Origin: Desulfofustis sp. PB-SRB1
GTDB taxonomy: Bacteria > Desulfobacterota > Desulfobulbia > Desulfobulbales > Desulfocapsaceae
DNA length: 64,000 nucleotides
Direction: 5' to 3'
Assembly (NCBI GenBank): GCA_016722945.1
Contig: JAEQMT010000010.1
Location: 513,765 to 577,764, forward strand
Position numbers and translations under genes: made by a program. The notes beneath the pieces were generated by a model. That model was not told the DNA's origin. It saw nothing but the letters and a program-made list of their open reading frames with translations, and did not search any database. Of the stretch, positions 35,441 to 43,032 are shown in pieces. Position 1 is the first letter of the stretch; each line of letters opens with the position of its first letter.

Positions 35441-36726
35441 ATGTACCTGAGAACAACAAAACGCACCAACAAAGATGGCTCGGTCGTCGAGTACTTTCAG
35501 ATTGCCCACAACGAGCGCCATCCAAAGACTCGCAAACCGGTCGCCAAAATCATCCATAACTTTGGTAGAGCCGACCAACTTGACCGTCTTGAACTGGTAC
35601 GACTGTGTCGATCTATCGCCAGGGTCTGTGGGTTGCATATCTCTGATCCATTGGCTGAAGACGTGTTGCTACCAGAGGGAGAAGCAATAGGTATACCGCC
35701 TGATCTGAAGATCAAGCAAACGTTTGCTCTGGGGTGCCCGTTGGTCATTGAGACCCTATGGGAACGGCTCGGTTTGAAAAAGACGCTCAATAGTATTGAA
35801 CAGGCAACCGGTAGTCAAGTTCCTTACGAACGAGCAATTCTGGCCATGGTCACTAACCGATTATGTGACCCCGAATCCAAACTCGGGGTATGGGACCGCT
35901 GGCTGTCCACCGTCTACCTGCCTTCTTGTGCAAGCCTCAGGCTCAGGCATATGTATGAAGCGATGGACCTGCTTCACGCCAATATCGATACCATTGAACA
36001 AACCGTGTTTTTCAACACGGCCAACCTTTTCAACCTGGAGGTCGATCTGATCTTTTACGATACGACGACCGCTTCTTTCCAGGTCGATGCTGAAGACCAT
36101 TCTGAAGCCGACCCCAACGCCACATTACGTAAATTTGGCCGTTGTAAAGAAGGCGGTTGGGCACCGCAGGTCGTCGTTGCTCTGGCGGTGACCCGCGATG
36201 GTATCCCGGTGCGTAGTTGGGTGTTGCCGGGTAATACCGCCGATGTCACAACGGTAGAAAAAGTTCGCGCCGATCTCAGAGGCTGGAACTTGGGTCGGGC
36301 AATGTTTGTCGCCGATGCGGGGATGAACTCCGAAGATAACCGCGTTGAACTGGCCAAAGCTTGTGGGAAATATCTTCTGGCCTGTCGTATGGCCAGTATC
36401 TCTGAAATCAATTTGAAGGTTCTCAGTAAACGTGGCCGCTACACCAAATTTAAGGATAACCTCTATGCCAAGGAGATCATCGTCGGCGATGGTGAGAGGC
36501 GGAGGCGTTACATCCTCTGTTATAACCCCAAACAAGCGCAAAGGCAGCGGAGCCACAGACAGCTAATAATCGAGCTGCTTGAAGCTGAGTTGGCCACGCA
36601 CAAGGATCACTCAGCAACTGCCCAGTGGGCTATTGAATTGTTGGCATCACGCCGTTTCAAGAAATATCTGCGAACCACCAAAGGTGGCCTCATTCGTATT
36701 GACCGGGCTGCCGTTGGTAAGGCGGC
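35441..36726 (+). pseudogene. IS1634-family transposase, 5' part
   Basis: The N-terminal 428 codons of an IS1634-family transposase. MYLRTTKRTNKDGSVVEYFQ is the usual start. The first catalytic aspartate is in LIFYDTTTASF and the second in AMFVADAGMNSEDN. The frame runs to GLIRIDRAAVGKAA and is then cut by the inner transposon at 36727. An artificial end within the insert follows at 36748. The reading frame resumes exactly at 39954, so the intact protein would be 563 aa. Confidence 0.92.
36722..36726. repeat. Left 5-bp target duplication of the inner transposon
   Basis: GCGGC here is repeated at 39949-39953. Dropping one copy and joining the flanks restores the IS1634 transposase frame without loss of a base. 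Confidence 0.92.
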
Positions 36727-36765
36727 TGTTGAACCCCAGATTATCTAAAATAAAACCAGCCTTTT

Positions 36766-36787
36766 TTGTCAGAATCTGTTAGCAGTG
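36766..36787 (+). repeat. Left subterminal repeat of the inner transposon
   Basis: TTGTCAGAATCTGTTAGCAG plus TG matches the complement of 39898-39919 at 18 of 22 positions. It begins 39 bp from the left end. Additional CAGATTAT motifs lie at 36737-36744 and 36801-36808. Confidence 0.6.
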
Positions 36788-36850
36788 GGTGGTGACACTG
36801 CAGATTATTTTGATTTCTCGTAACGTTATTGTACACCCCTCGTGAGTGGT

Positions 36851-36884
36851 GGCTGCCGGGGCCGTGGACACGGCCCCGGCAGCC
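36851..36884. repeat. Strong hairpin upstream of the first transposon gene
   Basis: Arms of 16 bp (GGCTGCCGGGGCCGTG and its exact complement) are separated by two bases. It lies 39 bp before the GTG of the first gene. It could block transcription reading in from the host, or hide the first ribosome site in long transcripts. There is no T tract. Confidence 0.7.
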
Positions 36885-36923
36885 CTCCAGGCAGGAAACC
36901 TACTTCCTGAAAGGAGTTGCCTT

Positions 36924-37430
36924 GTGGTACTGTTTGTTGCCGCATCCGTCAAGGAAATTGCTCGTCTCGGCACCGCCTACCCCTGGAATAAACCATCGTG
37001 CTGTCCCCGGTGCGGTGGACGGTTGTGGTGGCATGGATTTGTTGTCGCCTGGTTTAGCTGCCTTTCTCATTGTGTCTATCTTCGACGTCTGTTCTGTTCG
37101 CAGTGCCGCGCCGTTCATCGGTTGAAACCACAGGGGTATTGGCCCCGGTATCGCAGTTCCAGTGCTGAGATTCACCAGGCAATTACCCACCGACAGAGCA
37201 CAAAACGCTGGCGGCCCGATCTGCCGCGTTCGCGCCAACGCCAGTGGTGGCGTCGGCTAGGTCGGATGATTCGGCTGGTCTTCGGGATGTCCACTCAGCT
37301 TACCCACCGGGAAGGATTCACTCGACTCATTGCACGAAACATCATCCCGGTCACCCAAGCAATACACCATGACAATCGACACATCCATGACCCACCCTAC
37401 CGTATTGTAGCTCTGCCCGGCGGCCTCTGA
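36924..37430 (+). CDS. Zn-ribbon-like protein of the transposon (DUF6431-like)
   Basis: A 168-aa protein starting at GTG 36924, chosen because AAAGGAGTTGCCTT is directly upstream. The N-terminal half has two paired-cysteine sets: SCCPRCGGRLWWHG and LFCSQCRAVHRLKPQGYWPR, separated by about 20 residues, as in a treble or ribbon zinc fold. I recall this as the DUF6431 family. The C-terminal half is basic (PRSRQRQWWRRLGRMIRLVF) and could bind DNA. It is the first gene of the transposon and may serve in target selection, in the position that TniQ/TnsD-type Zn proteins fill in larger relatives; this is a guess from context. Confidence 0.75.
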   Translation: MVLFVAASVKEIARLGTAYPWNKPSCCPRCGGRLWWHGFVVAWFSCLSHCVYLRRLFCSQCRAVHRLKPQGYWPRYRSSSAEIHQAITHRQSTKRWRPDLPRSRQRQWWRRLGRMIRLVFGMSTQLTHREGFTRLIARNIIPVTQAIHHDNRHIHDPPYRIVALPGGL

Positions 37431-37494
37431 GCATGGTATCGGCAGACAGACTCGGATAACCCGACTCTGATACCCCATACCCAGGAGGACGCCC

Positions 37495-38814
37495 ATGGAA
37501 GACGAAGCCTTACGTACCGAAGTTGCCCTGTTTCGCTTCGGAGTCATCAGCGAGTTGGTTGCATCACGACTCGAACCCGGTGAGTTGACCGAACTCATCT
37601 ATCAAAAAAGTGAGCAGCACTGGCATATCCCCGGCTCTCATCGCACCCGGGTGTCGGCAGCCACCGTCAGGCGCTGGCTGCGACTCTATGAGCGGGGCGG
37701 CCGCGAGCTCAGTGCCTTGATGCCGGCCAGGCGGTGCGACCGGGGATGCTCTCGCACGGTCGATGATGAGACTCGCGGCGCCCTGATCCGGTTGCGCAAA
37801 GAACAACCAGGTTGGCCGGTCTGGCGGCTGGTGCAAGCACTTGCTGAAAAACAAGTAATCACACCCGGCACGACCCTGAGTCTCTCCACCGCCTATCGCA
37901 TCCTCACCCAGGAAAAGCTTGACAGCGCCGCTCTGCACAAGCGAGCCCCGGTGGATCGACGGCGTTACGAGGCCGAATTCCCCAACGATATCTGGCAATC
38001 AGATATCATGCACGGCCCGCTGGTAAAAGGCACCGGCAAAAGGCGCAAAGCGTATCTGATCGCCATTCTTGACGATCATTCCCGGTTCATTACCCACGGC
38101 GAGTTCTTCTCTTCGGAAAAACTCGAATCCTGGCTCCAGGTCTTTCGCCAGGCCCTGCTTACCAGAGGACTGCCGCGTAAACTCTACGTGGACAACGGCG
38201 CCGCCTTTCGCTCACGCCATCTCGAACGAATCTGTGCCTCGCTCGGCATCGCCCTGATCCACAGCCGCCCCTATACCCCACAGGGGCGCGGCAAGATCGA
38301 GCGCTTCTTTCGCACCGTCAGATCCCGGTTTATCTCGCGCCTCGATGACCAACCCGACACCCTTGCTCAGCTCAATGAGCGGTTCCAGCACTGGCTGGAA
38401 ACGGACTATCTGCATCGGGTTCATTCGGTCACCGCGATGACCCCGTTCAACCGCTTTGCCGCTCATCTTGAAATGATTCGCGAAGCACCCGCTGATCTTA
38501 CTGATCACTTCCGTAAAGAAGTGCGGCGCCGGGTCAGCAAAGACCGGGTCGTCACCATCGACGGACGACTCTTCGAAGCCCCGGTTCAATTGATCGGTGA
38601 ACGGGTCACGCTCTTGTTCAACGATGATCGGCCGGAACGGGTCGAAATCTTCTGTAAGGGGCAGTCGTGTGGTCTGCTCAGGCCGGTTGATCTGGTGGTC
38701 AACACCCTGGTGAAACGAACCAAAAACGGCGGTGAAGAGATGCTCGCCGAAACCTCGACATGCCGGCCGGGACGGCTGCCCTTTGATCCTAGCGCCGACG
38801 GAGGTGGATCATGA
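37495..38814 (+). CDS. DDE transposase, TniA/MuA-like with integrase core
   Basis: A 439-aa transposase. An N-terminal helix-turn-helix region (VSAATVRRWLRLYERGG) is followed by a second (GWPVWRLVQALAEKQ ... LSLSTAYRILTQE). The catalytic core carries Asp in WQSDIMHGPLVKG, Asp in LYVDNGAAFRS and Glu in PQGRGKIERFFRTVRS. A beta-barrel region resembling the C-terminal domain of Mu-type transposases follows (VTIDGRLFEAPVQLIGERVT). It is shorter than TniA or TnsB (usually 550-700 aa). Its stop overlaps the ATPase start (ATGA). The IS481 family has a similar core but usually no ATPase. Confidence 0.88.
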   Translation: MEDEALRTEVALFRFGVISELVASRLEPGELTELIYQKSEQHWHIPGSHRTRVSAATVRRWLRLYERGGRELSALMPARRCDRGCSRTVDDETRGALIRLRKEQPGWPVWRLVQALAEKQVITPGTTLSLSTAYRILTQEKLDSAALHKRAPVDRRRYEAEFPNDIWQSDIMHGPLVKGTGKRRKAYLIAILDDHSRFITHGEFFSSEKLESWLQVFRQALLTRGLPRKLYVDNGAAFRSRHLERICASLGIALIHSRPYTPQGRGKIERFFRTVRSRFISRLDDQPDTLAQLNERFQHWLETDYLHRVHSVTAMTPFNRFAAHLEMIREAPADLTDHFRKEVRRRVSKDRVVTIDGRLFEAPVQLIGERVTLLFNDDRPERVEIFCKGQSCGLLRPVDLVVNTLVKRTKNGGEEMLAETSTCRPGRLPFDPSADGGGS

Positions 38815-39614
38815 GCTATCGAACTTTCTTCGGCCTCAGTGCGGAGCCCTTCAGGGCTGATCTCGCCCTTGAGCAGGTGCTCACCACCCCGGAATTGCTC
38901 GGCGTCCAGCAACGCCTCGACTATGTCTTGCGTCTGGGCGCCATCATGCTTGTCACCGGCGAAGTCGGCGCCGGCAAATCAACCGCCGTGCGCTACAGCT
39001 GTGGAACGCTTCATCACTCTCGGTACAAGACCCTGTGGGTCACCGCTTCAGCCGGCTCTATTCTCGAACTCTACCGCCAGCTCCTGGCCGAGCTTGACAT
39101 CGCTACCGCATCGTCCTCACGGGCCGTATTGACCCGGCTGATCAGAGCACAGATCGACAGCCTGGTCGCCGGTAAAAAGCAGCAACCCCTGCTGATTATC
39201 GATGAGGCCTCACTGCTGCGCCTCGATGTCTTTGCCGAGCTCCATACCATCACCCAGTTCGAAGCCGACTCCAAACCGTGGCTGCCCATGGTGCTGGCCG
39301 GCCAGAATAACCTGGCGGAAAACCTGCTCTACCGTACCGCCATACCGCTGGCTTCTCGCATTGTTGCCAGAAGTCATCTGCCGGCGGTCACCCGCCAGGC
39401 GATGGGTGAGTATCTGGACCATCATCTCACCATTGTCGGAATAAAAAACTCACCCTTTACCGAACAGGCGGTAACCGCCATTCATCAGGGCTCCGGCGGG
39501 CTCTTTCGCAAAGCCAACCATCTTGCCCGCGGCGCCATGATCGCCGCTGCCGCCGAAAAAACACAAGAGGTAACAGCGGAGCATGTTCGGTGTGCCGACT
39601 CGGAGCTGCTGTAA
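38811..39614 (+). CDS. ExeA/TniB-like AAA ATPase of the transposon
   Basis: A 267-aa AAA ATPase beginning MSYRTFFGLSAEPFRAD, the typical ExeA-like N-terminus. Walker A is LVTGEVGAGKSTAVRY, Walker B is QPLLIIDEASLLRLDVFAEL, and LAGQNNLAENL is the sensor-1 region. In Tn7/Tn5053/Mu relatives (TnsC, TniB, MuB) such an ATPase activates the transposase and chooses target DNA. The gene overlaps the transposase gene by ATGA, so the two are made together. ExeA itself acts in secretion, but that context is absent here. Confidence 0.88.
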   Translation: MSYRTFFGLSAEPFRADLALEQVLTTPELLGVQQRLDYVLRLGAIMLVTGEVGAGKSTAVRYSCGTLHHSRYKTLWVTASAGSILELYRQLLAELDIATASSSRAVLTRLIRAQIDSLVAGKKQQPLLIIDEASLLRLDVFAELHTITQFEADSKPWLPMVLAGQNNLAENLLYRTAIPLASRIVARSHLPAVTRQAMGEYLDHHLTIVGIKNSPFTEQAVTAIHQGSGGLFRKANHLARGAMIAAAAEKTQEVTAEHVRCADSELL

Positions 39615-39642
39615 TTCAACCATCAAACACAAGGAGCACATC

Positions 39643-39804
39643 ATGAAACCTGAACAGACCATCCAGTTTCTTGCCGAATTGCTTGAACTGGCTGAAGAAC
39701 TAAACCGTATCGTCAAACAGTATTGCCGACTCGTAACCACTGATCAATCTGGACACGGACACTACGCAGAGAAGAAGGACTCAGAATATGATGCATTGTT
39801 CTGA
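39643..39804 (+). CDS. 53-aa accessory protein of the transposon
   Basis: A short frame MKPEQTIQFLAELLELAEEL then NRIVKQYCRLVTTDQ, with AAGGAGCACATC before the ATG, 28 bp after the ATPase gene. Residues 4-28 form a strongly amphipathic helix with leucine spacing suited to a coiled coil. Being inside the element and well translated, it is probably a real fourth component, perhaps a partner of the ATPase or transposase. No family is recognised. Confidence 0.65.
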   Translation: MKPEQTIQFLAELLELAEELNRIVKQYCRLVTTDQSGHGHYAEKKDSEYDALF

Positions 39805-39836
39805 GTAAATCTGTACTCTAGTCGTGCCGAGATGCT

Positions 39837-39873
39837 CCCCCCGGGCGGCGCTACGCGACGCACGCCCGGGGGG
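39837..39873 (+). terminator. GC-rich hairpin after the transposon operon
   Basis: Arms CCCCCCGGGCG / CGCCCGGGGGG (11 bp) with a 15-nt loop lie 33 bp after the last transposon gene. It probably ends the transcript, although no T tract follows. Confidence 0.6.
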
Positions 39874-39897
39874 GACGCCTGCAAAATATTCTGATAT

Positions 39898-39919
39898 CAC
39901 TGGTAAGATATTCAGACAA
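39898..39919 (-). repeat. Right subterminal repeat of the inner transposon
   Basis: Its complement, TTGTCTGAATATCTTACCAG plus TG, matches the left repeat (36766-36787) at 18 of 22 positions. It ends 29 bp from the right terminus. A further weaker copy, CAGAATATTTTGC on the minus strand, is at 39881-39893. Confidence 0.6.
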
Positions 39920-39948
39920 ATGCTGTGCATTTAATGTGAGAATCAACA

Positions 39949-39953
39949 GCGGC
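39949..39953. repeat. Right 5-bp target duplication of the inner transposon
   Basis: GCGGC, identical to 36722-36726, directly follows the terminal TCAACA. Confidence 0.92.
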
Positions 39954-40359
39954 AAAGTATGATGGAAAATGGGTAATTGAAACCAACGACGATACCATTA
40001 GTCTCGAGGATGCGGCGTGCGGTTACAAGAGTCTGATGGTGATCGAGCGTTGTTTCCGCTCGTTGAAACGTACCCAGATAAAGATGGTGCCGATGTACCA
40101 CTGGGCCTCCCGAAGGATTGTGAGTCATGTCAAAATTTGCGTACTGGCCTTGCTTATCGAACGGATCGCTGAAATGACCTGCGGCATGTCGTGGCACCAT
40201 ATCCAGCGAAATTTGGAGACACTGCAGATCACAGAATTTTTTGATTTAAAGTATCGTGTGCTTATGCGCAACGAAGTGACAACAGAGGCAAGAAACATAT
40301 TAAAATCATTAAAGATAAAGGTACCAAAGCAGCTCATACACGCGGAAAAAACAGCTTGA
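39954..40359 (+). pseudogene. IS1634-family transposase, 3' part
   Basis: Continuation of the transposase split at 36727. The joined sequence reads AVGKAA then KYDGKWVIETND without a frame change. The third catalytic residue lies here, in GYKSLMVIERCFRSLKRTQI, which fits the IS4-superfamily Y-x2-x-x3-E-x6-K signature. The end is LKIKVPKQLIHAEKTA. Because DD and E are now 3.2 kb apart, neither half can be active. An internal ATG at 40036 could make a short fragment but this is unlikely to matter. Confidence 0.92.
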
Positions 40360-40429
40360 ATTTGTAGACACACGCCGAATCTTGCTATGCATCGCATAAC
40401 CACCAACAGCAATGGTTTGCGGTGATTCA

Positions 40430-40454
40430 TGTACTTACAGACCGCAAACCCAAG
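40430..40454 (-). repeat. Right terminal inverted repeat of the IS1634 element
   Basis: Complement of the left end, ending GACCGCAAACCCAAG and followed at 40455-40459 by the duplicated target TCTGG. Confidence 0.85.
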
Positions 40455-40639
40455 TCTGGGCGAAAAGGCCAATTATCAAGATTGCCTTAATAAATGAATT
40501 TGCGGGATCACTATGCCTGTCTGCTTGAATTTTTCTCATTTCGCCCTATTTAACATAACAAGCATACCGCCGTATTTTGCTACTTTTTGATAAAAAATAC
40601 ATGTCCTCGATCTGATCTAGGCGCAAAGAATGGCTATTT

Positions 40640-41473
40640 ATGAAACAAGCAGATAAAAAGACGCTTCGCAAGGACCCAAATGACTCGAGTCGTCGTCAGG
40701 CAGTAAAGACAATCGTCGGAGGGGTATCTACGGTTGCCGCATACCATCTCATGCCGGCTAAATGGAGCACTCCGCTGATTGAGTCGATAATGTTGCCGGT
40801 TCACGCGGCGGCCAGTGGCCTGACTCTTTCCGACCCCTGCTCCGTGGCGGTTCTTTCCGGCACGACCGCAAGTGCAGAGATCACTATACGCATTGACGGA
40901 TTTGTCACTCCGTCCGTCGGTGCCCTGGATACGGTGATTGAGATCATTCCACAAGGGGCGGGAAATCCCGTGCGTCTGGAGACGGTAACCGCCGATGACG
41001 GCACCTTCAGTGAACAAATCGTCATTACCGGCGGGCCCGGCATAACCGGACTGGCCGTCACCACTAGTGTGCAGGGGGCTACCGGTGCGGCGAACTGCTC
41101 CATTGCTCTTTCACCATCGTCGGGTCCCGATCCTGATCCTAATCCCGATCCCCCAGAGGTTACAGATTTTATGGGAGAGTATTTAAGCGGAAATCGGAAT
41201 AAATCCAACGTGAGATATCGCTTGGTAATTACAATTGATCCTGCTCAAGCCGGTGTTCCCATTGACTTGACGATGCAAAGGAGAGGCGGAAGCGATCAAA
41301 ATAAATACGAATTACCATCAAGTGAAACGGGATTTGTCACAGATGCAGATGGTCGTTTAATACTAGATACATTTGGTTTTCATCCGTTTGGCGCGTATCA
41401 AATTGATTTTACTGCCAGGGTGCATGGTGGTGATGACGATAAGTATATTGGGCTGAGTATACCACCTAAATAG
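40640..41473 (+). CDS. Secreted-type protein with twin-arginine-like leader
   Basis: A 277-aa protein. The N-terminus has a twin-arginine-like motif (SRRQAVKTIVGG) and a mild hydrophobic stretch (VSTVAAYHLMPAKW), then LPVHAAASG, a possible processing region. Two beta-rich domains follow, separated by an Asp-Pro linker (DPDPNPDPPEV). The second domain is more AT-rich in its DNA than the first, which could reflect a fusion or transfer. No family is recognised. The promoter region is interrupted further upstream by the IS1634 insertion, whose right end is 186 bp before the start. Confidence 0.6.
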   Translation: MKQADKKTLRKDPNDSSRRQAVKTIVGGVSTVAAYHLMPAKWSTPLIESIMLPVHAAASGLTLSDPCSVAVLSGTTASAEITIRIDGFVTPSVGALDTVIEIIPQGAGNPVRLETVTADDGTFSEQIVITGGPGITGLAVTTSVQGATGAANCSIALSPSSGPDPDPNPDPPEVTDFMGEYLSGNRNKSNVRYRLVITIDPAQAGVPIDLTMQRRGGSDQNKYELPSSETGFVTDADGRLILDTFGFHPFGAYQIDFTARVHGGDDDKYIGLSIPPK

Positions 41474-41880
41474 TGGCGATGTTCACTGTCAAATAGGTTT
41501 AGGCAGAGGAGACGCTCCATCTGGCATCCGCATCAACCAAATGCTTCATAAAAAGAGTGGTACTGCTTTCGTGCGGCAGGCTGTAAATGAAAAGGAAAAA
41601 TGGCCCTTTTTGATGTGCCATACAGAGTGAAGTTTATTTATACTGAGAACTTCAGGGATAAGAAACCAACAGAAGTTCTATCCATTGGGCGGAAGGTAAC
41701 CTTGCAAATAAGATGGGCGTCAAGGGCGCTGGTAGTTAGCCTTGCAGGCCCGAATCAGTGGGTTTTTTTCAATTGTAATGCTTGAAAACCACACCTATTC
41801 ACTGTCGAAACTTCCACAATAAGTACTACGTGAGGGAGGACTTTTTTTCCAAGACCCTGATGAGGACCTTTGAAGTGTGG
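41474..41880. other. Intergenic region, no gene supported
   Basis: Convergent space between the secreted-type protein (+) and the HprK-like gene (-). Short frames exist but none has a good ribosome site, family resemblance or sensible composition. A peptide precursor for the PqqD/HprK pair was looked for on both strands and not found. Confidence 0.4.
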
Positions 41881-42723
41881 TCACTCAAATAACTTCGAGT
41901 TGGCATAAAATATCTGGCTCAGTTGATCAAAATTACCGTAGGTAAGACGAAATGACCGGCATCTGCGGGTAATAGACGATATCTCCGGGGCGACCCGTTT
42001 TCCCAGGTTACGGGCATTGAGGTGGGAGTACAGCAGATTCAGGCTGCTTCTGGCTGGTGTGATTTCATCGAGAGTGAATTCAGCGTCAGCAACAAAATGC
42101 GGAAAGATGATAGACCTTACGCGCGGCCGTGGCGGTGGCGAGAGAGAATTGAGCAGTCTGGGCGGGATCATGGACCCGGCATCACCGCTGATGACCCCAT
42201 CGGGATGGCCTTGCAGAAACCATGAATGGTGGTCCGGGCTGATCTTGACATCCACCGGGCGGGTCATTGGCAGGACGGTCCCGTCAGGTTCGAGAAAAAC
42301 AATTTCATCGGTCAGGTAACAGTAGCCGCGGGTCGCCAGCCAGCCGGTGAGCATGCTTTTACCGCTGCCGCTTTTTGCCGGGAAAAGAATGCACCTGGCA
42401 CTATCACAGACGGCCCCGGCATGCAGCACGTGATGACTGTTGTTGGAGTCGATACAGTCAAACATCACCCGGTTAACCAGAAGGAAGGCCAGCCAATAGC
42501 GTGAGCCGCCGCTGTAGAGGTTTTTATCGCCGTCCCGGAAAGAGTACACCGGCACGTCGCCGGAGGCACAAATAGCGTAGCGTTTCGTCCGGGCGCCTCT
42601 CTGTGCTCCGGGAAAGTCGGCAAAAAGCAATTCTGCCAGACTGTATACATCGTCATTGTTGCAGTGGATTTCAAAGTGGTGATCCCAAAATCCGGTGCGA
42701 TATATCCTGTTATGATTACCCAT
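41881..42723 (-). CDS. HprK-like P-loop kinase paired with PqqD
   Basis: A 280-aa protein resembling the C-terminal domain of HPr kinase. HVLHAGAVCDSARCILFPAK is followed by the P-loop KSGSGKSMLTGWLATRG, then YLTDEIVFLEPDG (Walker B-like acid) and MTRPVDVKISPD. Such HprK-related proteins occur with PqqD-like peptide-binding proteins, including in some ribosomally made peptide clusters where they phosphorylate a precursor. The start at 42723 overlaps the PqqD stop by 8 bp; two codons more (GTG) are possible. No precursor peptide was found, so the substrate is unknown. Confidence 0.78.
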   Translation of the reverse strand: MGNHNRIYRTGFWDHHFEIHCNNDDVYSLAELLFADFPGAQRGARTKRYAICASGDVPVYSFRDGDKNLYSGGSRYWLAFLLVNRVMFDCIDSNNSHHVLHAGAVCDSARCILFPAKSGSGKSMLTGWLATRGYCYLTDEIVFLEPDGTVLPMTRPVDVKISPDHHSWFLQGHPDGVISGDAGSMIPPRLLNSLSPPPRPRVRSIIFPHFVADAEFTLDEITPARSSLNLLYSHLNARNLGKRVAPEISSITRRCRSFRLTYGNFDQLSQIFYANSKLFE

Positions 42724-42994
42724 CAACACAATCGATGGCCCCTTTTTTCCCCAGTTCTTCTAGGACGTGGTACACATCGTCTCTGATCCGGTCTTGTGCG
42801 TCCGGGTAAGTCTGCCGCAGATACTCGATAATCTCGCCAATGTTCATGTTCTTCCCGCACAATGTCCATACCGCACAGGCTGTTTCGTTGAGATAGATGG
42901 CCTTGCGGCCTCGTGCTGAGTAAAGCAATAATTCGCCGTCAAACCGCTCGGCAACATAGAACGGGGTTATGCGCGGTCTCAGGGTATCGTTCAT
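42716..42994 (-). CDS. PqqD-family protein (RiPP recognition element)
   Basis: A 92-aa winged-helix PqqD-like protein. The strands LRPRITPFYVAERFDGELLL and GRKAIYLNETACAVWTLC (the conserved hydrophobic xxxLNxTAxxIW pattern) are followed by helices NIGEIIEYLRQTYPDAQDRI and VYHVLEELGKKGAI. PqqD-like proteins bind leader peptides for modifying enzymes. It overlaps the HprK-like gene and is 38 bp downstream of the HD-domain gene. A radical SAM gene (ahbD) is in the same minus-strand run, but it belongs to haem synthesis and is unlikely to be its partner. Confidence 0.87.
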   Translation of the reverse strand: MNDTLRPRITPFYVAERFDGELLLYSARGRKAIYLNETACAVWTLCGKNMNIGEIIEYLRQTYPDAQDRIRDDVYHVLEELGKKGAIDCVDG

Positions 42995-43032
42995 GAGTTT
43001 TTACCATAGTGATGACGGCAGGGCCGGTGCGC

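Larger units (their letters stand above)
36727..39948 (+). mobile_element. 3.2-kb Mu/Tn7/Tn5053-like minimal transposon
   Basis: The element starts TGTTGA and ends TCAACA, and has duplicated GCGGC at its target. TGT...ACA ends with a 5-bp duplication are hallmarks of the Mu/Tn7/Tn5053 group. It contains four plus-strand genes: a Zn-ribbon-like protein, a DDE transposase with integrase core, an ExeA/TniB-like ATPase and a 53-aa protein. There is no resolvase, no TniQ recognisable by eye and no passenger genes. Subterminal repeats near both ends resemble transposase-binding sites. Boundaries are exact because the interrupted gene can be rebuilt. Confidence 0.9.
35262..40454 (+). mobile_element. 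IS1634-family insertion sequence, interrupted
   Basis: Imperfect inverted repeats of 25 bp (22 matching) bound the element: CTTGGGTTTGCGGTC opens it at 35262 and GACCGCAAACCCAAG closes it at 40454. A 5-bp duplication, TCTGG, flanks it at 35257-35261 and 40455-40459. Removing the 3222-bp inner transposon and one copy of its 5-bp duplication leaves 1966 bp, a normal IS1634-family length. The transposase gene is split by the inner element and should be inactive. Confidence 0.88.

Noticed and set aside
41600-41785. Plus-strand 61-codon frame in the gap before the HprK-like gene
   Set aside because: No convincing ribosome site, no recognised pattern and no coupling to neighbours.
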